A program made the position numbers and the translations under genes. The notes beneath the pieces are model-generated. The model worked only from the letters and a program-made list of their open reading frames with translations, did not search any database and was not told the origin of the DNA. Below are positions 22,343 through 35,279 of a stretch of DNA of 64,000 nucleotides, in pieces. Origin of the DNA: Trichosphaerium sp. ATCC 40318 (Eukaryota; Discosea; Flabellinia; Trichosidae); contig JALMLS010000322.1 of NCBI GenBank assembly GCA_038496445.1, positions 248,001 through 312,000 of the forward strand, in the 5' to 3' direction. Positions within the stretch are counted from its first letter, which is position 1, and each line of letters begins with the position of its first letter.

Positions 22343-25300
22343 TTCAGAAACATGTTTCTCTAGAGTTTTTGGTTTGTTAGTCTGTATTGATGTTTACAGT
22401 CTTTTTAAAGACTAGTTTTGTGTTTGTGTCTTTAGAACGTACTGTAAGGATCTGCTAGAGTTTGTAAATGATGATCTTCAACTACTGTTTCCTCAGTTGT
22501 TTGTATATCGTCTGCACTGTGTTGAACGAATTTCTTTGGTGCTTTTGTAACACGTAATCCAGGCTTTATTTTCTTTAGTTTCTCATGATCTACGTCGTCT
22601 AAGTTTCCTTCACTTTCAACATGTCTACCAGCCCATTGTTGATCGGGATCTTAGAACAAAAAACACAATCAGAAAAAACACGTGACGTGAAGAAAAAGGA
22701 GAAAATAACAAGAAAAAGAAAAGCGTCTGAAGATACTTTTTTGGTGTTGTTCATACTTACCGTGGAACTCAATTTCATCGTTTATACGCTTAAAGTTTTC
22801 GATAACAATAGATGCAACCTTTTCTTTGGAGTAATTATTAAGAATATGTTGCCTGGCACGCTTGGCTTTAGCACGAGCCTAAAACAGAAAGTTACACAAA
22901 ATTCCTACTTGAACAACATGGGAAAGAGGGTATAAAGCATTTTATCAATTATGTACCCCGCTTCTATCTGTGAACACCTTACGCATCAATGACGATAAAC
23001 TCTTTACAGATGGCTAAAAAGGAGAAAGAAAATCAGTAAACTTCAATTTGGTTTTTTTTGCTAATTCGTACTTCTGCTCTCATGCCATAGTCCTCTGATT
23101 CTTCTGCTGGTTTAAGATCAACAATATCTATGAGATACGAGTTTTCTTCATTCATAAACTCTAGTTGACCACCCCAGTTTGTACCAATGGTAGGAAGTTC
23201 CATGGCCATTGCTATTCTTGTGTTAATTATGTTTGCTATTTTAAAAACAGTCTACTAAATCAACTTATACCTTCCATATAAGGCAAGCCCCATCCTTCTC
23301 CTCTCGAAGGCAAAACGTATGCGTTTACTGATTTATATAGCCTTGGCATTTGAGATTCATCAATTTCTTTAGTCAGAGGTTCAATAAGAGGAAGCTTATC
23401 ATACTCCAAACCTAGAAATACATGGATAAGAAACATTCTAATAAATCAAAGAGAATGTTGAAGTACCCAATTCTTTTGCGTAATCCTTAATTCGTGAACG
23501 GACTTTATCTACATCACGTTTATCAAATGGTTCATCATATAGATATGTCTGTAAGTATAACACAACATCATCATCAGCGTTAAACTCATTCCAATACGCT
23601 TCAAGAAGAACATCCCATCCTTTACGCTATAGAGAGTTAATACTGTCTAGCCTTGCAGAACAAAAGCAAGGGCCACAAACGGTAAATTTTTTTACACAAA
23701 CCCTCCGCTAAAAAAAGATACGAAGAATGTAAATAGCACGTGACTTACACTTTCCCATTTGAACACAGCCAAAAATGCGAATTGTTTATCCTTTCTACTT
23801 GGAAGATCCGTCATAGGTTCAGTGACGTAAGGATCGTATAGGTGCGTATTCAATGGAAGTGGTATTCTACGGGTATTACAGTGTAAGATTTCAGAAGTCT
23901 TTCGTGACAACAAAGGGACTTTGCTAAAAGCAAGAATAAACGTACTTGTAGATCTTCTCCTTGTGAACTCCGGAGTCGATAAAAGCATCAACTAGGAATT
24001 GTGCAGGTACCCAAACTTCATCTACATCTTCATTGCAATGATCTATCCATTCCTTTGGGATCATAGTAGATTCAAACATGCTCCTACCTAATACAAAAAA
24101 AACGAGTCAGTAAACACTGTACTGTAACACCAACTGTGAATGACCGCACCAATAACAAACCTTGGCCTCTCCTCAACATCTACAGTACCCCTGTATGGGA
24201 ATTTAGGATACGACGTTGGTGGCTTATGAGACACCCAAATCTAAAAAAAGGTGGTTAGCCACAAAAAAGGGTTTACATTCCTTCAACTTTTTTTTTTTCA
24301 CGTACATCCAACTCTCCAATATTTTTAGTTCTCATACGATCAACAGATTCTTGTACACCCTAGGGATCTTATAAGAAACAACGCCAAAATATTATAATAA
24401 TAGTGCCTCTGGTTGCCCTCCACATATACAGTCATCATCAGCTACAACATGCATATCAACAGAATCTTCAAGTGAAGTAGCGAAATTTATCATTTCTAAG
24501 TTCCATCCAGTACATCCACTAGTACAGTTGTCAACCATAAATAAAAATACTGAAATTTGTCTTACCAATACGTATCCCATATTGCTCTGAAAGGAACCCT
24601 ATGAGCACGTACAAGTCTATCATGTAAAACTTCCATCCATCGATTTTCGAAAACAATAAGAGAATCATCGTCATAGTCATCAAGAGTATGGTACCTGAAA
24701 AACGCGAGATTGTGAGTTTTCAAAAACTCTTGTACTTAACGATTCTTTTTTAACGTACTTTCTAGGATTGAAAGGGTATCCAATGACCTTAGACCCACCA
24801 GTTGCTATGTACACAGCGTCGAGTGGGAAATACATATTCCTCAAGTTGTTTCCACTTTCTATATTTCTAATACCTGAAATATCATCATGTGTAGCACGAA
24901 GACAAAGATCTATTGCAGCCAATATTGGGTTATCAATACGTGTATCAAATTTTCCCAGTTTAATAAAAAGATCAGTGTTCATTGCCAAAAAGTGATGAGA
25001 AGCTGCTGCAACCTAATAAAATGCTTAGCTTTTTCCATCAAAGCACGTGTTGAAAAAGAAATAAAAATAATAATAAAAAAATAGAACAATCAATTATACG
25101 TACTTCTTGCGGAGCCATGGATCTTGTATCTCTTCTGTGATTACCTAAATAAATGGTTATTATTATATGGGTATAGATATTGCTTTCAAAAAGGTACCTC
25201 TTAGCGTATGTTTTGGGAAAGGAATATTATCGGGTTCTAGATGATTATCAAGTTTCAATCCACTTGGTCTATCATGCATAGCAAACTCGATACCAGCGCT

Positions 25301-26839
25301 ATAAATCATATCTAAAACAACATAAATTAAGCCAATGTAGTAGAAGAAGGAAAAACAAAAATTATACAATACAACATCCTGTAACTTACCATCTTCTCTG
25401 ACAATCTTTGCACCTACAACGCCAACATCCTCCAAATCATAAAAATCGTGAAGATCGCGACTCCATAAATCTACAAGCTCCCAAGCGTTTTCGCTTCTAT
25501 CAGGGTCCATGGATAGTATCACATGTTCAGATAAGAACAGTAGATGCTTTGTTTTATATTCTTCAATAGCACGGTTGATCATCCTTTACAAAGTTGTTAA
25601 TAATCAACAAGACTTACAAAAAAACTGTATCAGAAAACATACCTTGTATAAGACGCGTCTTCATCGCCAACACGAAGAATAATAAGAGGAAATTTAACGT
25701 TTTCATCTTTATATTGCCATAACTTATCACTTTCTTTCACTACTAGAATAACTTTTGCAGAATCGCCAGATGGTGCTTTAAGAAGTCAATAAAACCATTT
25801 TTACATAAAATCTTTAAGATATTACCATTCTCCAATAAGGACTTGACGAAAGAATTCTCGCGCTCACGTAATTCACCAACCTTAAGTATTGGAATAACAA
25901 CAGCAAGTGAATAAAATCCTTCACCCAACTCGTGTGCTTTAAACAAAAATGTCAAATGTCTCCAAGTAAATACGTTCGAATACAAACAAAAACCAATATG
26001 CGTACAAGAAAGATCACCGCCACCAGCGAAATCATCTACATCAGTGTTTGTCCAATCTTGTCCTACTTTTTGGCTCTTCAATGACCCTTCTGTAGAAAGT
26101 TTTTCTAGGGACGCTGCTATCCTGATAATCTCAGACTGGAGCTCTGCGCTGACACGTTCAATACGCTTAATCGATTCTTTTGTCTTGAAAGCGTCATCCT
26201 CCAGTGCCGCTTTGTCGCTTCTCAGAGCGGCTAATTTAGTTCCCAAAGCGCTTTGCGCGTTTATTATAGTAGTAACATTTGCTTGAGTGCTCATCTTGAA
26301 CCCTAAGAAAAAACCCACGTGAGCGCCAGTTTTTGCCACGTTGTTACATTAACAAAAGAAAAAAAATTATCAGTACCTTTCAGACCTTCTAGGGACTCAT
26401 TATAATCTAAAAGAAGATCTCTATGATCCTTTAATAAATCTTCATTTTTTTTCGTTGTCGCTGATAAGCTGTCAAAGCGTCGTGTGGTTTCGGCAACAAT
26501 CTTAGCCTTGTTAGAGGCTATCTTTTCATCCAGACCATTTATGTGATTTAACTGATCTCCCAGTCTCTTGATTGTAGCGGCTTGTTCTGTTTTGAAGCTT
26601 TCCGCCATAGAATTACTCTGATCTGCCAGTTTCTGCGTTGCTAGGCGAAGTTCGCTTTGAGATTCGTACAATTGGGCAATATCTTTAGTATGCTGCGCCA
26701 CGGTAAAGAAATAGCCAATGAGAGCAATATTGATAAAAAATTGAACCAATACAAGAACCAGCACGCCTGTACGCATACCGTTCCAATTATTTAGGAAAGC
26801 GGCGCTAATCAACGGCCTTCGCCGCTTCTGGTAGTACAT
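21623..26839 (-). CDS. Type II membrane bi-domain glycosyltransferase with acidic repeat tail
   Basis: Predicted Golgi/ER enzyme. A short cytosolic end (MYYQKRRRPL) precedes one membrane span (GVLVLVLVQFFINIALIGYF) and a coiled coil of about 200 residues over two exons. A GT-A (GT2-like) domain starts SLAVVIPILKVGELRERENS, includes SENAWELVDLWSRD and the acceptor-site-like ASHHFLAMNTDLF. A GT-B (GT4-like) domain follows: IPKEWIDHCNEDVDEVWVP, FLAVFKWES, RKGWDVLLEAYW, YVLPSRGEGWGLPYMEA (the E-x7-E site) and MELPTIGTNWGG. The last 240 residues are strongly acidic with six QHKPEDD-like units. About 18 exons were read; donors include GTACTG, GTAATA and GTACGC. The sugar and acceptor are unknown. 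Confidence 0.82.
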
Positions 26840-27389
26840 ACGCAGCGATCACGCCTCAACAAACACTAAAAACTTTTGTCTGTCAAACCATTTCTTTTAA
26901 TCCGTTACACACTTTCTAAACACACTTCCGTACACCAATTTCACTTCTCACGCTTTTGCCGTTTAATTACGCCATAATGACAATTAGTACAACTAAATGT
27001 ACAAACCGGAGCAATCTACAACCCTCTACTAATAATACAAACGCACGAGCAGCGAATACAACTCAACAATCGTCACGTGGGTTCGAACATTCCGTGTAAA
27101 ACGTAGGTCCAGGTTTGTCGTAATTCTCTACAAAACAACGTTGACCGAATTAAGCGCTTAAACAACACCGGCAATTATCACCCACCATCCGTGGCTATAG
27201 TTTTCGCTACCCACTAAGTGTAACGGTAAGTTGTTGGAAGCAAACCAGCAAATCAGTTTGCAAGGGGTTACGCGTTCCAAAAACTACAATCAATTCACTT
27301 CGAGACCCGTTTGCAGGTAGACTTGTAAATTTGTGGCAGAATTAGACTAAAACAAAGGCGTGCAGGGAGCTCACTTTTACTTAATTTTA
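26840..27389. other. Divergent intergenic region
   Basis: About 550 bases between the glycosyltransferase start and the TKL-like kinase start. It should contain both promoters. There is a CACGTG box near 27075. No coding signal found. Confidence 0.4.
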
Positions 27390-30300
27390 ATGGCTGCTGC
27401 AACTGGTAAAGGATCTCAGGGCGAAGATGAGTACGGAGTGCCCGGATATAACTTTGATGACGAAGTAAGCTTTTGTAACGCACTTGCATGTTTTTTCCAG
27501 CATAGTTTCGAGTAGTTAGTGCTGTTTTGTTTTTTAGGACTTTATTTATTGTTTTTTTTTTGTTTAACTTTCCATAGATGCCTCGTATATCCGTTCCACA
27601 TACTGGACCGCGAGAAATGGTGCGTTTGTAAATTTGCAAAAAACAAAAAAAACCTTATGATTTCAGACCTCCAGAAACAGTTCTGCATCACTTCAAGTAC
27701 GAAAGAAGGCCAAGCGCTCATCTTCACGAAGACACCGTAACACCGACAAAAGAGCAAATCGACGCGAGCGGTACGTATTATGATGTGAATGTGTACTCAA
27801 ATATGGCAGTGCAAGAACAGAGTATCGATTGCCTGGAACAGACGTAGAGGACAATATATCTTCAAAGTGAGTTTCAAAAAACTAACAGATTTTCGGGCAA
27901 CGCAGCAATGGCTCGTATAATTCTCGAAATACCGAGTATTTGCTTTTTTTGCAACTTCCAACAAACGCGAAAACCGAAAATGCCTTACAATTCTAACGTA
28001 ATGATAGGAAAAAAAGGGAGCGTAGAGCTACGTTATGGGAGCAACCTGGCGCGTGGAACACCGTAAAAGAACGAGGAAAAGAAAAGAGGCGGAGTGTACA
28101 ACCAAAGTAGGTTTAAATGCATTAATTCACCTCTAAGACATGTATAGTAGGAATAGACGTGCTCCCAAGTCTCCTGTTGCTGAAGCAGTCGCCGAATTAC
28201 AGGCATTGGATCGAAGGCGACATAAGAAGCCTAACAACAAAGATTTTTTCAGAAAAGAGGCTGTAGAGCGAAGACGTGCACAACTAAAACAAATGCGTCG
28301 TAATTCTGAGGCACAGACTGCAAATGGTACGCAATTAAAAATATTACTCTTGTTGTACTTATATTATTTGTAGCCAGGAAATCAAACAAAGGTGCTAATG
28401 GGCGTAAAACAAGGCATAGTGTAGACATAAGCGAGGCCTTGTCAGAAACGAGCAGTGGCAAGCGTGGAAAGTCTAATACAATGCGACATAGTAGACTCTC
28501 AACAAGCTCAGCCAAATCTGCCAAGTCTGCAAAATTGCCAAAACCGAAATCTACAAACTCGGAAGCTATGTCACTTCACTCCTCTGATAAGAGTACTAAA
28601 CATACACGACTTCACTCTGTATCATCTTCATCTCGAGATGCTAGCAAGCGAAATAGTGGAGGTTCTAGAAAGCTTTCTGATTCGTCTCAACAAGACTCTG
28701 CTGGCATGTTTGGTATGCGTAATGAGATTGACTCGCATGTCATAACCGACTCGAACACTACAGACGCTAAGGAGACAAGTGGTGCGAGCTCGGAAAAAGA
28801 AGGTGGTGAGCTGTCAGCTCTTAATGCGTCGTACAATTCTATACACGAGACACAGTCCCACTCTTGGGAGATTGAAGGCAGTGAAATTCACTTTGAAGAG
28901 AAGATTGGACATGGTGCAGTATGCACTGTGTACTATGGGACATATCGTGGGCAAGAAGTTGCACTGAAGGTTTTAAAAGAGATTACTAACGTTCAACTTG
29001 ATATCTTTCAAAAGGAGCTCGAAATTATTTGGTACTTACTTGCCTTTCCTTTTTGTTTTTTGTACGCGTCATCTCCGTTTTCTGACTCGATTTAGCAACT
29101 TTCGGAGTCCAGACGTTGTATTTTTCTTTGGTTGTTGCTTGAAACCGAAACCATTGCTTGTATTGGCTTATTGTAACAAAGGTACGCTAGTTTATATTAA
29201 AGAGGGTCAATGATCTTTTTGCCTTTTTTGGTTTTTTTTTTAATTCGGGCTTTTCTAACGCGAATTCAAAAGGTAGTCTATATGATGTTTTAAACTCCCC
29301 TGAGGAGGAATTAAATATGAATATCGTATGCAAAATTTGTATGCAAACTGCGCGCGGTTTGAGCTCGCTACATAACTGGAGACCGCAAATTGTACATAGA
29401 GACTTAAAGGTAAGTTAGTTTAATGTTTTAGAGCTATTTTTGAATCTTTTTGAGTAAAAAATGCAAAACGGCTTGTTTTATCTTACAACTGTATTAGAGT
29501 AGAAATATATTACTTGAGGATAACTGGGTTGTTAAATTATGCGATTTTGGTGAAAGTAGATTTATAGAAAGAACTGATTCGTCACAATCAAAAATCCGAG
29601 GTAAGAATCGATGATATTATTAACACGTAGGGTGTTGGTGTTTTATGGGTTTTTTGTAGTTTTTGTAGTTTTTATTTTTTTTTATTTTACTTCTTCTTTG
29701 TACACCATCTCATTATGTTGTAGGCACTTTTGCATATGTAGCGCAAGAAATTTATAATGGACAAAATTATACAACAAAGTCCGATGTTTATGCGTTTGGT
29801 GTTATTCTCTGGGAGATGTGTTGCCGGTGCGTCCTACTTTTTAAATCTTTTTTCATCCTTTGTTTGTTTGCTTACCTTATCGTAGCATTGCCACTGGCGT
29901 GTATTCTTCACCATTTTCAGAGTACAAAGCTAAAGTACGATTGGATTATCAAATTTTGGTGCAAGCTTGTAAGCTGGGATTGAGACCTGCCATACACAAG
30001 GTACCATTTATATTGTCGTATGTAGTGCTTATTTATTGTTCGTAGGATACGCCCTCAGGACTTGCAAACATTGTATCAACGTGTTGGCAACATGAACCAG
30101 AAGCCAGACCGAGCGCAGATGAGCTGTTCAAGCATTTTTCTTCATTACTCAAGTCTGATGTACCTGCTGACTATGAAACGGGTACTTTTAAATATAAAGC
30201 ACCAAAGATTACGGAAGAGGCCATAGCGTATCAAACGAAGATGCGTGGGGTACGTTATACTTTGTAAAAGAAGAAAAACAACTAAAATCTTGTGTCTTAC

Positions 30301-30472
30301 AATTTTAATTTTCTAGGGCGCTGAACCGTTTTCCCATATTACACCAAGGGTTGCCAATGATATTGATGCAGATTCTGCAGGCAGCAAGCGATTTTTCAAC
30401 TTCAAAAAACGCAAACGGGACAAAGTTAAAACGTCTAAAACAAAGGTGAAGAAGGAGAAAAAGAAGGTGTGA
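27390..30472 (+). CDS. TKL-like protein kinase with long basic N-terminal region
   Basis: Predicted protein kinase. The first eight or so exons encode about 330 low-complexity residues: a small acidic start (GEDEYGVPGYNFDDE), then basic segments (KKRERRATLWEQPGAW; RRKKPNN-like), then Ser/Lys-rich sequence. The kinase domain begins WEIEGSEIHFEEKIGHGAVC, with EVALKVL, IVHRDLKSRNILLED, LCDFGESR, GTFAYVAQEIY, TKSDVYAFGVILWEM and CWQHEPEARPSADEL. HRD, DFG and the ATP lysine are intact. HRDLKSRN and the WxxEPEARP end favour the TKL group. A basic tail (FNFKKRKRDK) ends at 30472. One N-terminal intron needs a GC donor at 27622. Function and partner are unknown. Confidence 0.82.
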
Positions 30473-30689
30473 ATCTAGCTTAAATTTTAGGGTTTTTTTT
30501 GTTGCTGGATTTGACTTGTAATATATCGTGTACTATCAATGAAATACTGTACATAGTCGCTGTTATTTAAACTTCGTATTTGCTTTTGCATATCACGCCA
30601 CTAGTACGCGTATTACAGTTAAGTATTTACGAACATGCACACATTTTTGATGTTTTTGGTCACGGATTGTCCTTCAGTTTGGTGTCAAC
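30473..30689. other. Tandem intergenic region
   Basis: Short gap between two plus-strand genes. It should hold the kinase 3' end signals and the epimerase promoter. No motif recognised. Confidence 0.35.
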
Positions 30690-32140
30690 ATGTTTTGTGC
30701 TGCAGGTGGTCGGTTGGCGATGAGGGCATTGGCTTGTGAGCGATTACAACGTTCCAGGCCACCCAAATCTACAATACGTGTACCTTTGCGTGGAAATGTT
30801 CGCAGGTTGCAAATTCGTTCATTTAAATATTGATTTTGTTCAGGGAGCGTTTTTGGGCTTCAAAGTCCTTGAAAAACTTTCACCTAACGGCTTTTGGATT
30901 ACACACCCAAAGAAACGCAGCACCGATGACTAGTGTAACAGTACGTGTTGTATTTTTCCGTTTTTACGTTTTATGTAGCTTGTCCACCTGAGAGCGGCTC
31001 TGGTGGCATTCTATAGCGTAGAAATACTAATTCAGCTATGTAGACAGTAACTCAAGCTCAAGCAGCTCAATTGGACATAGATTTGTTCGCAGAGGAATGG
31101 ATGAGCGATCAGCTCATGGAATTAGCGGGTACATACAAAATTACCAGCAGATTTTAATGAAATCGGTTGTATTAGCTTCAAAGCATCGAGTTGATCCTAA
31201 TGACTCACTAACATACGTCAGGGCTATCATGTGCACAAGCTATCCATGACACATACCCTGCTGACAAGTTTGGCCGCGTTTGTGTAGTTGTAGGTCCTGG
31301 AAGTGCGTCAGCTTCTTCTGTGAGCAATCTAGGTATCTAATCTTTTGTTCACAGACAACGGCGGTGACGGTTTGATAATGGCCAGACACTTGAAGTTCTT
31401 TGGACATACCGTTACTATTGTATACCCAAAGAGAAGAGACAAACACCCATGGACAGTACGAGACCAAGAATTGCTTTTTTGGCTTTTTTTTGATTTGTTG
31501 ACTCTTCGACAGAAATTGCTCGCTCTGTGCCAGAATATGGGTTTAGATACCTTGAGTGAACTTCCTGAGAACCTCAACAAAGACTTTGATCTTATTGTAG
31601 ACTCAATTTTCGGGTACAGTTTTAAAGGTGACATTCGTGCTCCGTTTGATACAATTGTAAAAGTAAGTATAAGTATAAGTTTTCTTTCGTTCTCTCCTCG
31701 AAACAGACTTACCTTTTTCTTATCTTTACTGTAGACTCTTAAAGAAGCTACTGTTCCTATAGCATCTATTGATGTACCTTCTGGTTGGGAGATAGATAAA
31801 GGGAACACAAACGATGGCATAAACCCAGAATTTTTAAGTGAGTGAACAACTTCTTTTTTTCTTTTGTTATTGCAAAATTGTTTTATTTAATACGTTGTTC
31901 TAGTCTCCCTTTCAGTACCAAAGATATGCGCAAACGATTTCAAAGGAAAATATCATTTCCTAGGAGGCAGATTCGTCAATGAGTACGCAGAACAGTCCAT
32001 TGTTTTGGACAAAAAAAAAGTCATCAAATCATTTCTTGATCTCTTCGCGGTTAACATACTTGCTTAGGAAAATAGTAAAGAAATACAATCTCACCCTACC
32101 TGAATTCCCTGGTTCAAAGCAATACGTTCTACTCAAATAA
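30690..32140 (+). CDS. NAXE: NAD(P)H-hydrate epimerase, mitochondrial form
   Basis: Metabolite-repair enzyme that interconverts the epimers of hydrated NAD(P)H. The N-terminus ([20 protein letters not shown]) is basic and acid-free, like a mitochondrial presequence. The YjeF_N fold follows: [88 protein letters not shown] and the end [20 protein letters not shown]. The GNNGGDG loop and the DVPSGW motif are intact. About nine exons; the last intron (donor GTACGC after FVNE) hides an alternative open frame that would give a wrong tail. Assignment is firm. Confidence 0.92.
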
Positions 32141-32683
32141 GCATTATTCTAATGAACACAACTGCAATACTTTTTCAATAAATATCACATTACTGTTTTT
32201 CGTTGTTGCAAGTAATGTACTTAAGGATTACACTCTTGGGTTTATGGTAAACAATATGGTGTTAGAGAGTGGAAATTTGATGATAAACAAATTGAAGATA
32301 GCAAGACTTGACCAAGTTGTTATCAAAGCTGTCAGTTCTTTCAAGAACTAACAAACCTGACAAAATCTGACTGAACTTGCGCTTTGATACTTCTACCAAA
32401 CTTGTTGCAAACTTGAATGATATCTCTGTGCGCTGAATAGCTACAAGTCCTTTTTGTTACTCCTAAACCATCTAAATAAATATGTACACAAGATAGCATG
32501 CCGCGTGTACTCCTTGTGTGTAGTCCCTTGTGTGGGGAGTGGATACAGGTATGAAATGACCTGATAACTATTTGTGTTATTCAGTCGATAGAGATATGGA
32601 CAATATTTAGTGAGCTGAGCTTCTTATAAGGCGAACAAATTTGTGCCTTAAAACAACAAGCTGGGCATTGTTGCTTGAATATT
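32141..32683. other. Convergent intergenic region
   Basis: This sits between the converging epimerase and coiled-coil genes. AT-rich 3' sequence; no supportable gene. Confidence 0.35.
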
Positions 32684-33347
32684 TCACGTGTTGTAGGCAA
32701 TGCACATCTTGTACTTACACGGTATAAGTGTGAGTTTATTGATTGAGATATAACAGCAACAGAATTTTTGGTTTAGTTTTAATTTGTTGTTCTCTTGCTT
32801 TAACGCTCTATTCTCTTGCTCTAGCTTTTCTATTTTATGCATCAATTCCTGCATGTTGATGAATAGACGTTTTGCGGCATCGGCCAACGGTAGATTCGAA
32901 CCAATGGGAGCTTGTGTTTCCTGGGTTTTGTCTTTGACACAGTCAGCTTCAAAAGTCTTAGATTGGCTTGAAGCTTGAGTCTCTGTAGTCTCGTCATTGT
33001 CATCTGCAATTTCTAGACTAAGTTCTTCATAACTCTCATTTGCTCCACATAGACTCCTTGTAATGTATTAGTTGTTTACAATGCCACTTTTTGGTACTTC
33101 TTTTGAACAAATTCGTTGTCTTCTTTATCATCAGAGAACTCGTCTATTGCTAACAACGAGGTAGGTACAGTGACAAGGGTACTATGCACAGTACCTGCTT
33201 TACTCAAAGGTGTGCCTTCTGTTTCATTTCCTTCTTCTGTACCAACTGATACTAAACATATGCTCATAGGTTTATTGTCCCCGTCCGAATCTAACCTTAG
33301 ATTCAATATCAACACTTTAAAAATATATTACCTTCTAACCAAGACAT
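32684..33347 (-). CDS. Acidic protein with C-terminal leucine zipper
   Basis: Four exons join in phase: MSWLE, VSVGTEEGNETEGTPLSKA, DEFSDDKEDNEFVQKK and a long last exon. The N-terminal half is acidic and probably disordered. The C-terminal half has LADAAKRLFINMQELMHKIE followed by KLEQENRALKQENNKLKLN, a leucine zipper of about four heptads. A strong GTAAGTAC donor lies just before the stop, so a further exon is possible. It resembles bZIP/TSC22-type zippers without a basic region; I do not assign a family. Confidence 0.5.
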
Positions 33348-33363
33348 GTTGATAAACTACGTA

Positions 33364-33656
33364 TAGATTCAGTTGGTGGTTATAAATCGTTGGAGACTTT
33401 AGAATTCAGTAACGTGCCTGATGACGTGTATGTAATAGAAGAGTTGTCGCAAGAGTCTTGCTTCCACAAAAATGCATCGACGCACAAACATTAATTGAAG
33501 GGTTGGTGAATACAAAGACACCGATTCTTTGTCTACAGTCCAACGGCCAGGGCGCTTATACAAGTCGAAAACAAGGCGTTACGTCAGCTTTACATAAAAT
33601 GTGCTGAAAAGAACTTCGATGTTCGTCGCTTCATTAAACATTTTCAGCGCACGTGA
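33364..33656 (+). CDS. Gene fragment or partial gene, unknown
   Basis: Two plus-strand blocks join in phase through a GTATGTAA donor: DSVGGYKSLETLEFSNVPDD and PTARALIQVENKALRQLYIK, the latter running on to KNFDVRRFIKHFQRT and a stop at 33656. No in-frame ATG precedes the first block, and upstream sequence belongs to the opposite-strand gene. It could be the 3' part of an overlapping gene or a decayed remnant. Not recognised. Confidence 0.3.
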
Positions 33657-34792
33657 TGAAAACGATTCTTACGTTTATCTTCTAATAACCATTGCTGTTG
33701 CGAAAGCAAGGAAGTACTCATTTAAATATAAGCTAAATCGAAGCGGTTCATACTTCAGTTGATTGTGCGACATACAATTGTAAAAAAAATTGAGTTTATT
33801 GTGCATAACATAATGCAGATGGTCATACAGCTCAAAGTAAAAAAGCAGTTTTTTAGCCTAGTGGCCAGTATTTCGTCGATGTTAAACCACGTAGCTGTAC
33901 TCAATCAAGTCTAGGTGTGCATCTAAAGTTCTACTCAATGCGCTCACCTAAAAGTGTTAATCCATCAACCTGCTATTTTGAGTTATGCTACCTTCTGCCT
34001 TGGTTAAGGACCACCTACAATTTTTTCCAAACCACATTTGTAAAGAAATTAGTTGAGCATACTATCATGATTAATCGTAACTGACAACTATTCAGCCTTG
34101 CATTGCCTTCTGACATGTGCTTTGTGATCGCCTCAATAGGGTGGTCGTCATATTAGGACGCCGGCTGCTATAATGACTTTACAACTCCCTGAGTAAGAAG
34201 TTCGCGGCGGGTCATTGCAATTGTTTTAACAATAAATGAAAAATTGATTACACTAGGAACCTGACCAGTAACACGTGTGCTAGCACACGCCTGCAAGAGC
34301 TATTATATAAATTGAAGAAAAGAATCTATCTGTAAAGTTAATGGGTAACTTTTAAAACGTCACGTGTTTTAATGATAAGTTACAACACCCAAAAACTAAT
34401 ATCTTCGTTCTCACTTTCAAACCAAAGATTCGCACCTATCAAGCGAACTGCTGTCAACCACTTTGCTACAAACCGAATCACAAGTTTGTGCAACACATTT
34501 TATGGTTTATAGTCAAAGTTGTTAAAATCGTAGAAATTTGAAAAAAAAGAAAAATACAACTACTCTTACCATGTCTGATTTTCAACACTCAATCTTTGGC
34601 TGCTTAGATGACTTTATGTTGTGTTTAATTACGTACGGTTTGGTTGTTTCCACCTTTTTCTAAGTTCGTTATTTAGCTGCATTATTCCTCAATACACAGC
34701 CGCAAAGAATAAGGCTTCTGTAGATGAGCGCGATTGGTATGGTTGTTAGTTCCCCAAACCACTCTAACGTCATATTAGCACTCTATGCGATT
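33657..34792. other. Long region without a recognised gene
   Basis: About 1.1 kb with CACGTG boxes near 33651, 34272 and 34361 and several A-rich stretches. I see no open frame with splice context on either strand. Confidence 0.4.
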
Positions 34793-35074
34793 GTATCTGT
34801 GGCCCTAACCCATACTTTACGCGCCAACAAATTCGTGCCAAATACGGTTTCACTTTCAACCCATTCGTCGATTGCCTCATGGTATTGTTCTGCGGAACAT
34901 GCAGTATCTGTCAACACAACCTCGAACTCAAAGATAAAGGATCACCAAACCTTTAAAACCGTACTTGTACTCAGTTCACTTATTAAACCCCAGTTTACAC
35001 TCCAAAATTTGCGAAATAACATTATCCTCACTGCTAAAAAACGTACCACCAAACCAACCGGACGCACACAACAT
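34793..35074 (-). CDS. Possible two-exon gene, unknown
   Basis: The minus strand has a coding-looking last exon (34793-34926), FEVVLTDTACSAEQYHEAID followed by EWVESETVFGTNLLARKVWV, ending at 34793. Upstream an ATG at 35074 opens MLCASGWFGGTFF...ILECKL. I could not find a phase-consistent join, so the extent is approximate. The opposite strand has a 142-codon frame over the same region that looks like antisense. No family recognised. Confidence 0.3.
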
Positions 35075-35279
35075 AGTAGAGACACTCTTAACGGTCGGTG
35101 CAATTTTATTGTATTCAAAAAAACAATAACTGCCCGAACAGTACGTTAACAAATGTATTCACGCATATTATAGCGTATTCAAATGAAAAAAAAAAAAGTC
35201 GAGCGAGTACCAATACAAGGCGTTTATTTTATTTTTGGTAGGATCCTATACACGAAAATTGTTTACGGGACTCTGTAGC

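Noticed and set aside
31868-32067. Read-through tail of the NAD(P)HX epimerase ending DLFAVNILA
   Set aside because: Splicing at GTACGC after FVNE gives the family-typical ending [12 protein letters not shown], so the read-through is intron.
34724-35149. 142-codon open frame on the plus strand
   Set aside because: It has no domain, no splice context and ordinary composition; the opposite strand shows a better coding signal (FEVVLTDTAC...), so this looks antisense.
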